Positions 25,801 to 34,618 are shown, numbered from the stretch's first letter. The stretch: 64,000 nt of DNA from Reyranella sp. (GCF_017305915.1 NZ_JAFKJN010000008.1:1-64000); one strand, 5' to 3'. Numbers and translations: made by a program. The notes: generated by a model from the sequence alone, not told the origin.

Positions 25801-26010
25801 GACCTGCAGCTCGACCGGCAGCGCCACCTGGTTGACCACCGTCGATGCCGAGGCGCCGGGGTAGGTGGTGGTCACCGACACGGTCGGCGGCACGATGTTG
25901 GGATACTGCGAGATCGGCAGGCTGAAGGCGGCGACGCCGCCGATCAGCACGATGACGATCGCCAGCACGTTGGCCAGCACCGGCCGCCCGATGAAGAACT
26001 TGGAGATCAT
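22849..26010 (-). CDS. RND multidrug efflux permease (AcrB/MexB type)
   Basis: 1053 residues, the full length of hydrophobe/amphiphile efflux-1 pumps. It begins MISKFFIGRPVLANVLAIVI. The proton-relay residues are present in IVVDDAIVIVEGVARHIERG and in ALSAKNAILIVEVAREE. The porter-domain landmark GASASTVVNQVALPVE is also seen. It works as an inner-membrane trimer with the adjacent lipoprotein adaptor, 10 nt upstream, and an outer-membrane channel that is not in the window. No TetR-type repressor is beside the pair. Confidence 0.95.
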   Translation of the reverse strand: MISKFFIGRPVLANVLAIVIVLIGGVAAFSLPISQYPNIVPPTVSVTTTYPGASASTVVNQVALPVELQVNGVEGMIYMQSTSTDTGAYTLTVTFEIGTDLNFAQVLVQNRVSAALASLPTAVQAQGLTVQKKSTSILEIVSLFSSKGQYDALYLSNYATINLVNELSRVPGVGNVNVMGVGKYSMRIWMDPQKLYSYQLTAQDVIQVIQSQSQSVTAGQVGTPPAGRDQSFQYTVDVAGQLDDPNEFANIIVKAAPGNGGRIVRLKDIGRIELGAQTYAQDFKVDGKPAAGLAIYQTPEANALGVATAVEKKMQELKKAFPEGLEFSVPFDTTAFVKTSINEVVMTLIEAGILVLVVIVIFLQDWRATLVPATTIPVTIIGAFAAMAALGFTINLSTLFGIVLAIGIVVDDAIVIVEGVARHIERGLTPHDAAVKAMEELLGPVIGITLVLMSVFIPAAFVPGLTGKMFAQFALVIAATAFISAVSAVTLNPTQCALWLRPAPPPEQRNFFFRGFNYGYNKFERGYAWLMRGMIKRSSLMVLLALAVAGIGGWGIARLPSAFIPNEDQGYLMLAVQLPDGASLGRTSKSLDEAAAIARKVPGVRQVVAITGVSMLDNMAQLANAGVAFITLDDWSVRDGKKGQDARSIAQALMQQTSGLQDGRVIVLGPPPIQGIGNASGFQMQVEQRDGSFDLAKLQSATDELVEQARTQTSISNPVTTFRAGAPHIELEIDRAKAESLNVAVGDVFSTLSAYVGSTFVNRFNKFGQSLQVYVQADSQYRARPEDLLQLNVRSSDNKMVPIGALARIKPAQGAALISLYNLYPSASVIGAPAPGFSSGQSLELMDQVAKRALPPGTTYEWTAMSYQETIVGNQLLYVFLLAILLVYLCLAGQYESWIAPMGVILAVPLALGGPAIVLELVGLPNNLYTQIGLMLLIALSAKNAILIVEVAREERLLHGKPIEEAALEASITRLRPILMTSFAFILGVVPLVTATGAGAAARVSLGLCVFSGMIASTCLAVLFVPSFFVVLQRFEERGSAKKKGAAPAASGA

Positions 26011-26020
26011 GGCGCGGCCG

Positions 26021-27181
26021 TTACTTCGCGGCCGCCGGGACCTGGATCGCCGTGACCTTGGGCGAGACCTTGCGGCCCTGGATGGCGCGGCCGTTGGTGC
26101 TGATGACGACGCGGTCGTCGGCGGCGAGGCCCTTGTCGATGACGCGCAGGCCGCCGGGCAGCAGGATGCCCGAGGCGACCCGGCGCTGCTCGACCACGTC
26201 GTCCTTGTTGACCACCAGCAGATAGTTGCCGGCCTGGTCCTCCGCCAACACGCGGTCCGGCACGATCAGCGCCTGCGCCGACTTGGTGTCGGTCGGCACG
26301 CGGATGCGGGTGAAGAAGCCCGGCAGCAGGCCGCGGCTCGGGTTGTCGAAGATGCCGCGCACCAGGACCGTGCCGGTCGCCGAATCGACCGAAGGGGATG
26401 CATAGTTGAGCCTGCCCTTGTGCGGGTAGCCCTCCTCGGTCATCAGGCCGATCTCGAGCGGGATCTTGTTGAAGTCCTCGGGGCTGATGTTGGCGTTGCC
26501 GAGCCGGGCGCGGATGTCGAGCAGCATCTGCTCGCTCATGTTGAAGGTGGCGTAGATCGGGTCGAGCTGGATGATGGTCGCGAGCTTGGTCGGCGTCGAC
26601 GAGCCGACCAGCTCGCCGACCGATACCAGGTGGTTGGTGACGATGCCGTCGAACGGGGCGACGACCTTGGTGTATCTGAAGTTGGTCTGGGCGACGATCA
26701 GGTTCGCCTGGTTGTTCTCGACGTTGGCCTTGGCCGAGTCGCGCTTGGCCTTGGCCTGGTCGAAGGTGTTTTGTGCCGACACGTTCTGGCGCAGCAGCGT
26801 CTCCTGGCGGGTGAACTCGGCCTCGGCCTGGACGAGCTGGGCCTTGGCCGAATCGAGCTCGGCCACCGCCTGCTTGACCTTGGCGTCGTAGGTCGTCGGC
26901 TCGATCTGGAAGAGCGGATCGCCTTTCTTCACGAAGCTGCCGTCCTTGTAGTCGATGCCGACCAGGAAGCCTTCGACCCGGGCGACCAGGTCGACGGTGG
27001 CGACGGACACGGTGTTGCCGGTCAACTCGACGAACGGCTGCACGCTCTGCTGCACCGGCGGCGCAACGCTGACCTCGGCAGGCGGCGGTGCCACGAACTG
27101 GTTCTCGGGCTTGCAGCCCGCCAGCGCGGCGGCCGACAGCAACAGGACGATCAGGCCCGCATCACGGTAGCGACTCGGCAT
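26021..27181 (-). CDS. RND efflux periplasmic adaptor lipoprotein (AcrA/MexA type)
   Basis: 386 residues from the ATG at 27181. A lipoprotein signal ends in LSAAALAGC. The usual domains follow: lipoyl half (VARVEGFLVGIDYKDGSFVK), alpha-hairpin (VKQAVAELDSAKAQLVQAEA...), second lipoyl half (TKVVAPFDGIVTNHLVSVGE) and beta-barrel. It bridges the permease and an outer-membrane channel. The gene leads the two-gene minus-strand operon. The start was chosen because it places the lipobox at about residue 22. Confidence 0.93.
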   Translation of the reverse strand: MPSRYRDAGLIVLLLSAAALAGCKPENQFVAPPPAEVSVAPPVQQSVQPFVELTGNTVSVATVDLVARVEGFLVGIDYKDGSFVKKGDPLFQIEPTTYDAKVKQAVAELDSAKAQLVQAEAEFTRQETLLRQNVSAQNTFDQAKAKRDSAKANVENNQANLIVAQTNFRYTKVVAPFDGIVTNHLVSVGELVGSSTPTKLATIIQLDPIYATFNMSEQMLLDIRARLGNANISPEDFNKIPLEIGLMTEEGYPHKGRLNYASPSVDSATGTVLVRGIFDNPSRGLLPGFFTRIRVPTDTKSAQALIVPDRVLAEDQAGNYLLVVNKDDVVEQRRVASGILLPGGLRVIDKGLAADDRVVISTNGRAIQGRKVSPKVTAIQVPAAAK

Positions 27182-27339
27182 CGTTGTACATACTCCCTCG
27201 TGCGCAAAGCGATAGCGCATCCCGCTCCGGAAGGCCACGCCCCAAGGTCGCTCATCTGGCCGCTCGTCTTGTCCCGCAACCGTAACAGGCTATACGATCC
27301 CAAGGGTTCGGTACCGGTACTGGCTGGCGATTGGGGAGC

Positions 27340-27720
27340 ATGCCTTTGGACCTTGCGGGCTTGCGCGCGTTCGTCGTCGAGGACGAAGCGCTGGTCCTGA
27401 TGACGCTCGAGGACATGCTGGCCGAGCTCGGCTGCCAGGTGGTCGCCTCCGCGCGGCATCTCGAGGACGCGTTGCGCCTGGCGCGCCACACGGCGGCCGA
27501 TGTCGCCCTGCTCGACGTCAACGTCGCCGGCCGGCGCATCGACCCGGTGGCCGAGCTGATCGCGGCCCGCGGCATCCCGATCGTGTTCGTGACCGGCTAC
27601 GAGGCCCGTTCGCTGCCGCAGGGCATCGCGCGGGCGACGCGGGTCGGCAAGCCCTTCCGGGCGGCCGAGCTGGCCCGCGGCCTGCGCGAGGTGCTGGCGC
27701 CGCAGGTCGAGGAGCGATGA
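27340..27720 (+). CDS. Single-domain response regulator (FATGUY-like receiver)
   Basis: 126 residues, a receiver domain only. The acidic pocket is in FVVEDEALVLM, the phospho-acceptor in VALLDVNVAG, the switch in IVFVTGYEA (the F-x-T-G-Y pattern) and the conserved Lys in RVGKPF. Stand-alone receivers with this switch motif work with HWE/HisKA_2 kinases in alphaproteobacterial stress signalling. Here the HWE kinase gene overlaps its stop codon (ATGA), so the two probably form one module. Confidence 0.88.
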   Translation: MPLDLAGLRAFVVEDEALVLMTLEDMLAELGCQVVASARHLEDALRLARHTAADVALLDVNVAGRRIDPVAELIAARGIPIVFVTGYEARSLPQGIARATRVGKPFRAAELARGLREVLAPQVEER

Positions 27721-29765
27721 GCGCGGCCCCGGGGAGACGCCGCGCCTGGCCGGCCGCCCTGCATCTCGTCCTGTTCGGCGTCATCATCGCGGTGCCATTG
27801 CTCGTGCTGCTGGCGGCGCTGCTCTACCGCTCGGCGGTACAGGAGCACCATCGACTCGAGCGCCTGATCGGCCAGGAGCTCGACGAGCTGGTCGTCACGA
27901 TCGATCGCGACATCGAGCGGCGCACGGCGGTGCTGCAGACGCTGGCCACCGCGCCGGCGCTGGACGCGCGGGACTGGGCCGCCTTCCATGCCCAGGCCAA
28001 GGCGAGCCTCGGCCGCAACTACCTGGTGCTGGTCGATACCGAGGGCCGGCAGCTGCTGAACACGTATCTGCCCTACGGCGAGGCGCCGACCTTGACCGGC
28101 GATCCGGCGACCTTGGAGGAGGTGCGGCGGACCATGCGGCCGGTCGTGTCCGACCTGTTCACCAGCTTCGCCACCAGGGGCCTCGTCTTCAACATTTCCA
28201 TTCCGATCGTGCGCGACGGCCGGCTGCTCTACGTCATGAGCCTCGGGTTGTTCCCCGACGACCTGCTCGGCCTGCTGCTGGACCAGCGGCTCGATGCCGG
28301 CTGGATCACCGCGATCTGGGACCGCAACGGCACGATCATGGCGCGCAGCCGCGACAGCGCGCAGTGGCTCGGCAAGCCGGCGCCGGCGCACTGGCGCCAG
28401 CAGGCGATGGGCCTCGTGGCCGACGATCGCAGCCTCGAGGACGAGGAAGTGCTGGCGCGCGCCGGCCGGGTGCGGCTGGCCGGCTGGACCGTGCGCGTGT
28501 CGTTTCCGGCGCGCCAGATCGATGCGCAGATCCGCGAATCGCTGTGGCTGTGGATCTCCGCCGTCGTCATGGTCGTGGGCTTCACCGGCCTCGCCGCCTA
28601 TGTCTTCGGCTGGTTTTTCACCAAGCCGCTGGCGCGCGCCGCCGAGGCGGCGGCCTCGCTGGGCCGCGGCGATCCGGTCGCGCTGCCCGACGGCCCGGTC
28701 GCCGAGGTGAACGCGGTCGGCCACGCGCTCAGCGAGACGCAGCGCGAGCTCGAGGCCAGCCGGCTGGCGCTGCGCTACAGCGAGCAATTGCTCGGCACCG
28801 CGGCCGACGCCGCCCAGTTCGGCGCGCACCAGTACGACGCGGTCAACGACCGTGTCTATCGCTCGCCGCAAATCCGCCAGATCCTGGGGGCCGCACCCGG
28901 CGACGAGCGCAACCTCGAGGCCGCCTTCGACTTCGTCCATCCCGACGACCGCGACCAGGTGCGCTGGCGCAAGCGGCAGATCCTGGAGCAGGAGGACCAG
29001 TACCAGCTCACCTATCGCATCCGCCGGCCCGACGGCGAGGTCCGCTGGGTGATGGACCGCGGCCAGGTCGAGCGCGATTCCAGGGGCAAGGCGCTGCGCG
29101 TGATCGGCGTGCTGGTCGACATCACCGACCTCAAGGCCTCCGAGCAGCGCCAGCGGCTGCTGTTCGACGAGCTCAACCACCGGGTCAAGAACACTTTGGC
29201 GATCGTCCAGTCGCTCGCCCTGCAGACGCTGCGCAGCAGCCCCGACCCGCAGGCCTTCGGCAAGGCTTTCGGCGAGCGGCTGCAGTCGCTGTCGCGCGCC
29301 CACGACCTCCTGGCGGAGACGGCCTGGCAGGGCGCGCCGATCACCAGGCTGGTCACCGCCGTGCTCGAGCCGTTCAGCGCTCAGAACGGCCGCGTCGAGA
29401 TCGCGGGCGAGGCGGTCGACCTGCCGGCCAACACCACCATCACGCTGGCACTGATGCTGAACGAGCTCGCGACCAACGCCGCCAAGTACGGCGCGCTGTC
29501 GGGCGGCACGGGCAAGGTCTCCATCACCTGGACGGTCAAGCCGGTTGGCAAGGCGCTTGCAATCGACCTGGCATGGCGCGAGCAGGACGGGCCGACGATC
29601 GCGCCGCCGCAGCGCCGCGGCTTCGGCGCGCGCCTGCTGGCGGCGAGCGCGCACCAGATCCAGGGCGCGCTCGATATCCAGTACCCGGCCACCGGTGTGA
29701 ACGCACGCCTGTGGTTCAGTGTTCCCGTCAACGCAGGAGCTTCGCGTGACCAGCAACGTCCTTGA
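27717..29765 (+). CDS. Membrane sensor histidine kinase, HWE family with PAS domain
   Basis: 682 residues. The N-terminal membrane helix (about 15-38) and a second near 280 enclose a periplasmic sensor of the dCache kind. A HAMP-like linker, a PAS_3-type domain (about 365-475, with YRSPQIRQILGA and VLVDITDLKASE), and a kinase core follow. The phospho-His lies in LNHRVKNTLAIVQSLALQTL, the N-box in LALMLNELATNAAKYGALS, and WREQDGPTIAPPQRRGFG is the W-x-E signature region. The first His of the HWE triplet is Ala here. It is coupled to the receiver gene upstream and overlaps the amidohydrolase gene downstream. Confidence 0.9.
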   Translation: MSAAPGRRRAWPAALHLVLFGVIIAVPLLVLLAALLYRSAVQEHHRLERLIGQELDELVVTIDRDIERRTAVLQTLATAPALDARDWAAFHAQAKASLGRNYLVLVDTEGRQLLNTYLPYGEAPTLTGDPATLEEVRRTMRPVVSDLFTSFATRGLVFNISIPIVRDGRLLYVMSLGLFPDDLLGLLLDQRLDAGWITAIWDRNGTIMARSRDSAQWLGKPAPAHWRQQAMGLVADDRSLEDEEVLARAGRVRLAGWTVRVSFPARQIDAQIRESLWLWISAVVMVVGFTGLAAYVFGWFFTKPLARAAEAAASLGRGDPVALPDGPVAEVNAVGHALSETQRELEASRLALRYSEQLLGTAADAAQFGAHQYDAVNDRVYRSPQIRQILGAAPGDERNLEAAFDFVHPDDRDQVRWRKRQILEQEDQYQLTYRIRRPDGEVRWVMDRGQVERDSRGKALRVIGVLVDITDLKASEQRQRLLFDELNHRVKNTLAIVQSLALQTLRSSPDPQAFGKAFGERLQSLSRAHDLLAETAWQGAPITRLVTAVLEPFSAQNGRVEIAGEAVDLPANTTITLALMLNELATNAAKYGALSGGTGKVSITWTVKPVGKALAIDLAWREQDGPTIAPPQRRGFGARLLAASAHQIQGALDIQYPATGVNARLWFSVPVNAGASRDQQRP

Positions 29766-30987
29766 GATCGATCCCGAGCGGCTGTGGAGCACGCTCGAGC
29801 GCTCGGCGGAGATCGGCAAGTTCCGCGACGTCGGCCTGCGCCGGCTGGCGCTGTCGGCCGAGGACAAGCAGATGCGCGACCAGTTCGTGGCCTGGGCGAA
29901 GGAGGCGGGCTGCTCGATCGAGATCGATCGCCTGGGCAACATCTTCGCGCGTCGCGCGGGCAGCGACCCGTCGCTGCCGCCGGTCGCGATCGGCAGCCAT
30001 CTCGACACCCAGATCTGCGGCGGCCGCTACGACGGCATCCTGGGCGTGCTGTGCGGGCTGGAGGTGGTGCGCACGCTGAACGACCGCGGGCTGCCGACCA
30101 AGCGCGGCATCGAGGTGATCTGCTGGACCAACGAGGAAGGCGGCCGCTTCGCGCCGCCGATGATGGGCTCGATGGCCTTCGCGGGCGTGCTGCCGTTGGC
30201 CGACGTGCTGGCGACGAAGGACGACGACGGCATCACCGTGGAGAAGGCACTCGACGCGATCGGCTATGCCGGGCCCGAGCCGTTGGGCCAGCGCAAGTTC
30301 GACGCCTATCTCGAGCTGCACATCGAGCAGGCACCGGTGCTCGACAGAGAGAAGGTCGATGTCGGCATCGTGGTCGGCGGTTACAAGACGCGGGCGCTGC
30401 GGCTCACCCTCAAGGGCGACACCGGCCACGCCGGCGGCACGCCGATGGCGATGCGCAGGAACGCCCTGGTCGGCGCGGGCTACGTGATCGCCGCGGTCAA
30501 CGACATCGGGCTGGCCTACGCGGCCGACGAGGGCCGCACCACGACGACGCGCATCGAGAGCTTCCCCAACCTGCCCGGCACCTACGCCGAGGAGGTCAAG
30601 CTCACGCTCGACTACCGCCACATCGACGCCGCGCGCTTCGAGGCGATGGGCAAGGAGATCGAGGCCGCGATCGCGAACGCGGCGAAGAAGGCCAATGTCG
30701 AGATCGACGTGGCGCCGGGCTGGAGCTGGGGCACCGAGCTGTTCGCGCCCGACTGCATCGAGCTCCTGCGCACGACGGCGAAGGAGCTCGGCCTGCCGTA
30801 CCGCGAGATGCGCAGTCAGGCCGGCCACGACGCCTACGCCGTGGCGACGATGGCGCCGACCGCGATGATCTTCACGCCCTGCCACGAGGGCATCAGCCAC
30901 AACGTGAAGGAAGACATCGAGCTCAGCCGCTCGGTGCCCGGCGCCAACCTCCTGCTGAACGCAGCGGTGGCGCGGGCAAACCGATGA
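29746..30987 (+). CDS. Zn-dependent M20 amidohydrolase (N-carbamoyl-L-amino acid hydrolase-like)
   Basis: 413 residues from a GTG at 29746 with an AGGAG site 6 nt upstream. Metal-ligand motifs of the hydantoinase/carbamoylase family are intact: IGSHLDTQICGGRYDGILGV, CWTNEEGGRF and LELHIEQAPVL, plus AGHDAYAVA and PCHEGISHN at the end. Such enzymes hydrolyse N-carbamoyl-amino acids, ureidoglycolate-type or allantoate substrates; the substrate cannot be fixed here. A hydantoinase A/B pair lies 14 kb away and could supply carbamoyl products. The start overlaps the kinase gene by 20 nt. Confidence 0.85.
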   Translation: MTSNVLEIDPERLWSTLERSAEIGKFRDVGLRRLALSAEDKQMRDQFVAWAKEAGCSIEIDRLGNIFARRAGSDPSLPPVAIGSHLDTQICGGRYDGILGVLCGLEVVRTLNDRGLPTKRGIEVICWTNEEGGRFAPPMMGSMAFAGVLPLADVLATKDDDGITVEKALDAIGYAGPEPLGQRKFDAYLELHIEQAPVLDREKVDVGIVVGGYKTRALRLTLKGDTGHAGGTPMAMRRNALVGAGYVIAAVNDIGLAYAADEGRTTTTRIESFPNLPGTYAEEVKLTLDYRHIDAARFEAMGKEIEAAIANAAKKANVEIDVAPGWSWGTELFAPDCIELLRTTAKELGLPYREMRSQAGHDAYAVATMAPTAMIFTPCHEGISHNVKEDIELSRSVPGANLLLNAAVARANR

Positions 30988-31066
30988 CTCGCCTGCTCGG
31001 TGCGGGATCGCACACTCGTATCGCGAACTTGATCGATCTGCCGGAATTCCTGCAAAATCCGGCCCG

Positions 31067-31714
31067 ATGGCGAAGTCGTCAGCCATGGCCGAGGCACCTC
31101 AACAAAAGCCGGCAACAACGTTGGGCGACGTCCTGTACGCCAAGCCCGCCGCGCCGGTGCCGGAGCAGGCCTGGTCGAGGCTCGTGGAATCGATCGCTGC
31201 GGGCGACCAGGCCGCGCTGCATGAGCTCTACGAAATGGCTCATCGCATCGTCTTCACCCTGGTCATGCGCATTACCTGCAACCGCGAGACCGCCGAGGAG
31301 CTCACCGTCGACGTCTTCCATGACGTGTGGCGGCGCGCCGCGGGCTATGACCCCGCGAACGGCACGGTGCTCGGCTGGATCATGAACCAGGCGCGTTCGC
31401 GCGCCATCGACCGCCTGCGCTTCGACAACCGCAAGAAGCGGACCGACGGCGGCGATCGGCAGCCGATGTCCGAGCCTGCTGCCGATCCGAGCGACGTGCT
31501 CGAGTTGCGCCAGCAGGGCGTGCTGTTGCGCGCGGCGCTGTCGGCACTCACCGCGGACGAGCGCCAGGCGATCGAGATGACGTTCTTCGGCGGGCTGACG
31601 CACGCCGAGGCCGCGGCGCAGCTCGGTCGGCCGCTCGGCACCGTCAAGACACGCATTCGGTCGGGACTGCACAAGCTGCGGCAGGCGCTGGCCGCCAAGA
31701 CGGGGGCGCCATGA
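31067..31714 (+). CDS. ECF-type RNA polymerase sigma factor
   Basis: 215 residues. Region 2 is ALHELYEMAHRIVFTLVMRI...VFHDVWRRA, with NQARSRAIDRLR at its end. Region 4 is LSALTADERQAIEMTFFGGL and HAEAAAQLGRPLGTVKTRIR. It overlaps the first ChrR-like anti-sigma gene by 4 nt (ATGA), so the pair resembles the RpoE-ChrR group that answers singlet oxygen or related oxidants. An alternative ATG lies at 31085. Confidence 0.93.
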   Translation: MAKSSAMAEAPQQKPATTLGDVLYAKPAAPVPEQAWSRLVESIAAGDQAALHELYEMAHRIVFTLVMRITCNRETAEELTVDVFHDVWRRAAGYDPANGTVLGWIMNQARSRAIDRLRFDNRKKRTDGGDRQPMSEPAADPSDVLELRQQGVLLRAALSALTADERQAIEMTFFGGLTHAEAAAQLGRPLGTVKTRIRSGLHKLRQALAAKTGAP

Positions 31715-32286
31715 GGACGTCGCACGAGTCCCCGTGCGCACAGAGCGAGCTGACGTGCGCCTTCGCCGCCCGGGCGCTGGCGCCGGCCGAGGTTGCCGCC
31801 GCCGAAGCCCACATCGCATCGTGCCCGGCCTGCCAGCAGGAACTGGAGGAGCTGCGTCCGGTGGTCGGGCGGTTCGCGGCCTGGCCGACCGACCTGCTGC
31901 GTCCGCCGGCATCGCTGCACGAGCGCCTGGCGCAGCGCATCGGCGGCGACGCCGCGAGGCCGTCCACGGCCCCTGCACGGCCATGGTCGGAACCGCACTG
32001 GCAGCAGGTCGCGCCCGGCATCGAATGCAAGCTGCTGGCGACGGACACCGAAAGGTCCCGCGTGAGCATGCTGGTGCGCCTGGCGCCGGGCGCAAGCTAT
32101 CCGCCGCACACCCATGCCGGCGTGGAAGAGCTGCATCTCCTCGACGGCGAGCTGTGGATCGACGACCGCAAGCTCGTGCCGGGCGACTACAACTACGGTG
32201 CGCCCGGTGCCGGCGACGACGAGGTCTGGAGCGAGACCGGCTGCACCTGCCTTCTCATCACCAGTACCGAAGATACCCTGCGCTGA
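31711..32286 (+). CDS. ChrR-like zinc-binding anti-sigma factor, copy 1
   Basis: 191 residues. The N-terminal anti-sigma domain has the zinc motif H-x3-C-x2-C (AHIASCPACQQEL). The C-terminal cupin (about 85-185) has SYPPHTHAGVEELHLLDGEL and the ending CTCLLITSTEDTLR. It should hold the cognate sigma factor in the cytoplasm and release it on oxidation. It overlaps the sigma gene and is followed by a close paralogue. Confidence 0.88.
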   Translation: MRTSHESPCAQSELTCAFAARALAPAEVAAAEAHIASCPACQQELEELRPVVGRFAAWPTDLLRPPASLHERLAQRIGGDAARPSTAPARPWSEPHWQQVAPGIECKLLATDTERSRVSMLVRLAPGASYPPHTHAGVEELHLLDGELWIDDRKLVPGDYNYGAPGAGDDEVWSETGCTCLLITSTEDTLR

Positions 32287-32342
32287 ACCGGCCGGACCGC
32301 GCTCGCGGCAATCCAAGCGCGCGCGGTTGACGTTTGGGGGGT

Positions 32343-32903
32343 ATGAATTGCCGCGAGAGAGCCGAGCCAGCCTATGCCGGCGCCCTGCAGGCCGTGCCCG
32401 CGGCCGAACTGCCTGCGCTCCACGCCCATATCGCCTCGTGCCCGGACTGCCACCGCGCGCTCGAGAGCCTGCGCCCGGTGATCGACCGGTTGGTGGCCTG
32501 GCCGACCGATCTGCTGCGCCCGACGACACCGCTGCAGGAGCGTCTCGCGCTTCGCATTGCGCAAGCGACCGGTCAGCCGCCGCTGCTGCCGGTGCGACGA
32601 TGGCGCGAGCCCGAGTGGGAGCGGCTCGCGACCGGGATCGAGTGCAAGCTGCTGGCGACGGATACGGAACGGCACCGGGTGAGCATGCTGGTGCGGCTGG
32701 CGCCGGGCGCGAGCTATCCGGCACACACCCACGCCGGCGTGGAAGAACTGCACCTGCTCGACGGTGAGCTCTGGATCGACGAGCGCAAACTGCTTCCCGG
32801 CGACTACAGCCGCCGCGCGCCGATGACGGGCGACGACCGTGTCTGGAGCGGGACGGGCTGCACCTGTGTGCTCGTCACCAGCACAGAGGACGTCCTGCGG
32901 TGA
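32343..32903 (+). CDS. ChrR-like zinc-binding anti-sigma factor, copy 2
   Basis: 186 residues from the ATG at 32343. The same zinc motif (AHIASCPDCHRAL) and cupin (SYPAHTHAGVEELHLLDGEL) occur as in the gene before, with long identical stretches such as GIECKLLATDTER. The N-terminal and linker parts have diverged more than the cupin, so the sensor part is under stronger constraint or was converted. A tandem anti-sigma pair with one sigma gene is unusual. The copies could respond to different signals or titrate one sigma. Confidence 0.85.
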   Translation: MNCRERAEPAYAGALQAVPAAELPALHAHIASCPDCHRALESLRPVIDRLVAWPTDLLRPTTPLQERLALRIAQATGQPPLLPVRRWREPEWERLATGIECKLLATDTERHRVSMLVRLAPGASYPAHTHAGVEELHLLDGELWIDERKLLPGDYSRRAPMTGDDRVWSGTGCTCVLVTSTEDVLR

Positions 32904-32913
32904 GGAGCCTCCC

Positions 32914-33309
32914 ATGAACCAGCCTCTTCGCGGGACGTCCGTCCTGATCGTCGAAGACGAAGTCATCATCGGCCTGATGCTGTTCAACGAGATCGCCGGC
33001 GCCGGCGGCAAGCCGATGGGGCCGGTCACGTCGGTCGCCGACGCGGTGAAGGAGATCGAGTCCCAGGGCGTGGACGTGGTGATCCTCGACGCCAAGCTCG
33101 TCGACGGATGGGGCGCGGATCTCGCTGTCTTCCTCGAGCAACGGCGGATTCCGTTCGTCGTGGTGAGCGGCTACGACAAGGCAAATCTACCGGACGGGCT
33201 GAAGGCGGCGCCTTTCGTCGCCAAGCCGATATCGCTGCCGATTCTGCTGGACGCGATCCGCAGCCTGATGCCGGGCGAAGCCCCGGGGACGCCCCTCGAA
33301 GCCCGCTAG
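32914..33309 (+). CDS. Single-domain response regulator
   Basis: 131 residues. Acidic pocket in VLIVEDEVIIGL, phospho-acceptor in VVILDAKLVDG, switch motif FVVVSGYDKA and Lys in FVAKPI. It is similar in type to the receiver at 27340 but with S-G-Y instead of T-G-Y. It lies 10 nt after the second anti-sigma gene and has a GAGGAG site, so it is probably co-transcribed with the ECF module. No kinase is adjacent. The 230 nt after it contain no gene I can support. Confidence 0.85.
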   Translation: MNQPLRGTSVLIVEDEVIIGLMLFNEIAGAGGKPMGPVTSVADAVKEIESQGVDVVILDAKLVDGWGADLAVFLEQRRIPFVVVSGYDKANLPDGLKAAPFVAKPISLPILLDAIRSLMPGEAPGTPLEAR

Positions 33310-33540
33310 GGTTACGGCTTCCTCATCGTGAAGCTGCCGGCGCAGCGTCCCGAGACGGTTCCCTCGCGACGTTGTTCGCCACGCTCGCCGCCGCTCGGGC
33401 TCCCGCGCGGCCATTCGGCATTGCCGTTTGCGAACGTCACGCCGGCGATGCCGGACGGCGGCCCGTGGAACGACGCCGAGATGTACGGCCTGTACGTCGA
33501 TCGAGTAGCGATCGGCAGCGCCGAGCGCACGCTTCCGTCC

Positions 33541-34530
33541 TCACTCCAGCTTGATGTTGGCGGCCCGGATGACCTCGGTGTAGCGGGCGGTGTCGTCGGC
33601 GAGGATGCGGACGAACTCGGCCGATGACGTGCCCACGACGATCAGACCGATGTCGGTCAACCGCTTCACGATTTCCGGCCGGCGCACGGCCGTTCGGTAG
33701 GCTTCCTCCAATCGCGCCTTGATCGGCGCCGGGGTGTCGGCCCTGATCGCGATGCCGAAGTCGTTGCTGGCCCGGACCTTGGGATAGCCCGCTTCCGCGA
33801 AGGTCGGCACGTCGGGAAACTCCGCCATCCTCTCGGTGTGGCTGAGCGCCAGTCCGCGCAACTGGCCGGAGAAGAGGTATTGCCGGCAGTCCGTCACGCC
33901 CAGGATGGACATCTGGAGGCGCGATTCCAGGAGATCGGCGACGATCGCCGGCGTGGCGCGATAGGGGACGTGGATCAGGTCGACCGCGGCGTCCATCTTG
34001 AAGAGCTCGCCTCCCATGTGCACCGACGTGCCGATGCCCGAGCTGCCGTAGGACCATTTGCCCGGCTGCGCCTTCGCGGCGGCAACGAACTCGGCCATGG
34101 TCCTGATGCCGAGCTGGCTCGGCACGGTGAGCATGGTCGGCCCGATGGTCAGCCGCGACAGCGGCGTGAAGGCGTCCATGCCGAAGGGAAGATTGCGCAT
34201 CAGCAGGCCGACGATGGCGTAGCTGCTGCCCGTGAACATCAGCGTGTAGCCATCGGCCGGCGCCCCCGCCACCGCCGCCATCGCCACCGTGCCGGTGGCG
34301 CCCGGACGGTTCTCCACGATCACCTGCTGCCCGAGCGACTCCGAGACGATCGGGGCGAGCAGCCGTGACAGCACATCCATCGAGCCGCCGGCGCCGAACG
34401 GCATCAGGACGCGGATCGGCTTGGTCGGCCAGGGATCGGCTGCGCGGGCGCCGGTGCCGAGCAGGGGCGCGACGGCGACTCCGCCGACCGTCGTCGCCAG
34501 CAGCTTTCGCCGCGTCAGTCGCTTGCGCAT
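33541..34530 (-). CDS. Bug/TctC-family periplasmic substrate-binding protein
   Basis: 329 residues with a twin-arginine-like signal (RKRLTRRKLLATTVGGVAVA). The mature part starts with WPTKPIRVLMPFGAGGSMDV and has the Bug landmarks IVENRPGATGTVAMAAVA, VPSQLGIRTMAEFVAAAK, LIHVPYRATPAIVADLL and DVPTFAEAGYP. It should capture a carboxylate-type ligand in the periplasm. No TctA/TctB membrane genes are adjacent, which is common for these expanded orphan families. Confidence 0.9.
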   Translation of the reverse strand: MRKRLTRRKLLATTVGGVAVAPLLGTGARAADPWPTKPIRVLMPFGAGGSMDVLSRLLAPIVSESLGQQVIVENRPGATGTVAMAAVAGAPADGYTLMFTGSSYAIVGLLMRNLPFGMDAFTPLSRLTIGPTMLTVPSQLGIRTMAEFVAAAKAQPGKWSYGSSGIGTSVHMGGELFKMDAAVDLIHVPYRATPAIVADLLESRLQMSILGVTDCRQYLFSGQLRGLALSHTERMAEFPDVPTFAEAGYPKVRASNDFGIAIRADTPAPIKARLEEAYRTAVRRPEIVKRLTDIGLIVVGTSSAEFVRILADDTARYTEVIRAANIKLE

Positions 34531-34618
34531 CGCGTGCCCTCCCCCAGTCGCTTTGGTCGGGATGCTACAGAAGCGACCTGCGGGCTGCACAAGGAACTTG
34601 TCGCGCGTTTCGCCGGGT

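Noticed and set aside
33310..33540. Open frames between the receiver gene and the Bug-type gene
   Set aside because: Frames on both strands are Arg/Pro/Ser-rich and show no recognisable protein signature.
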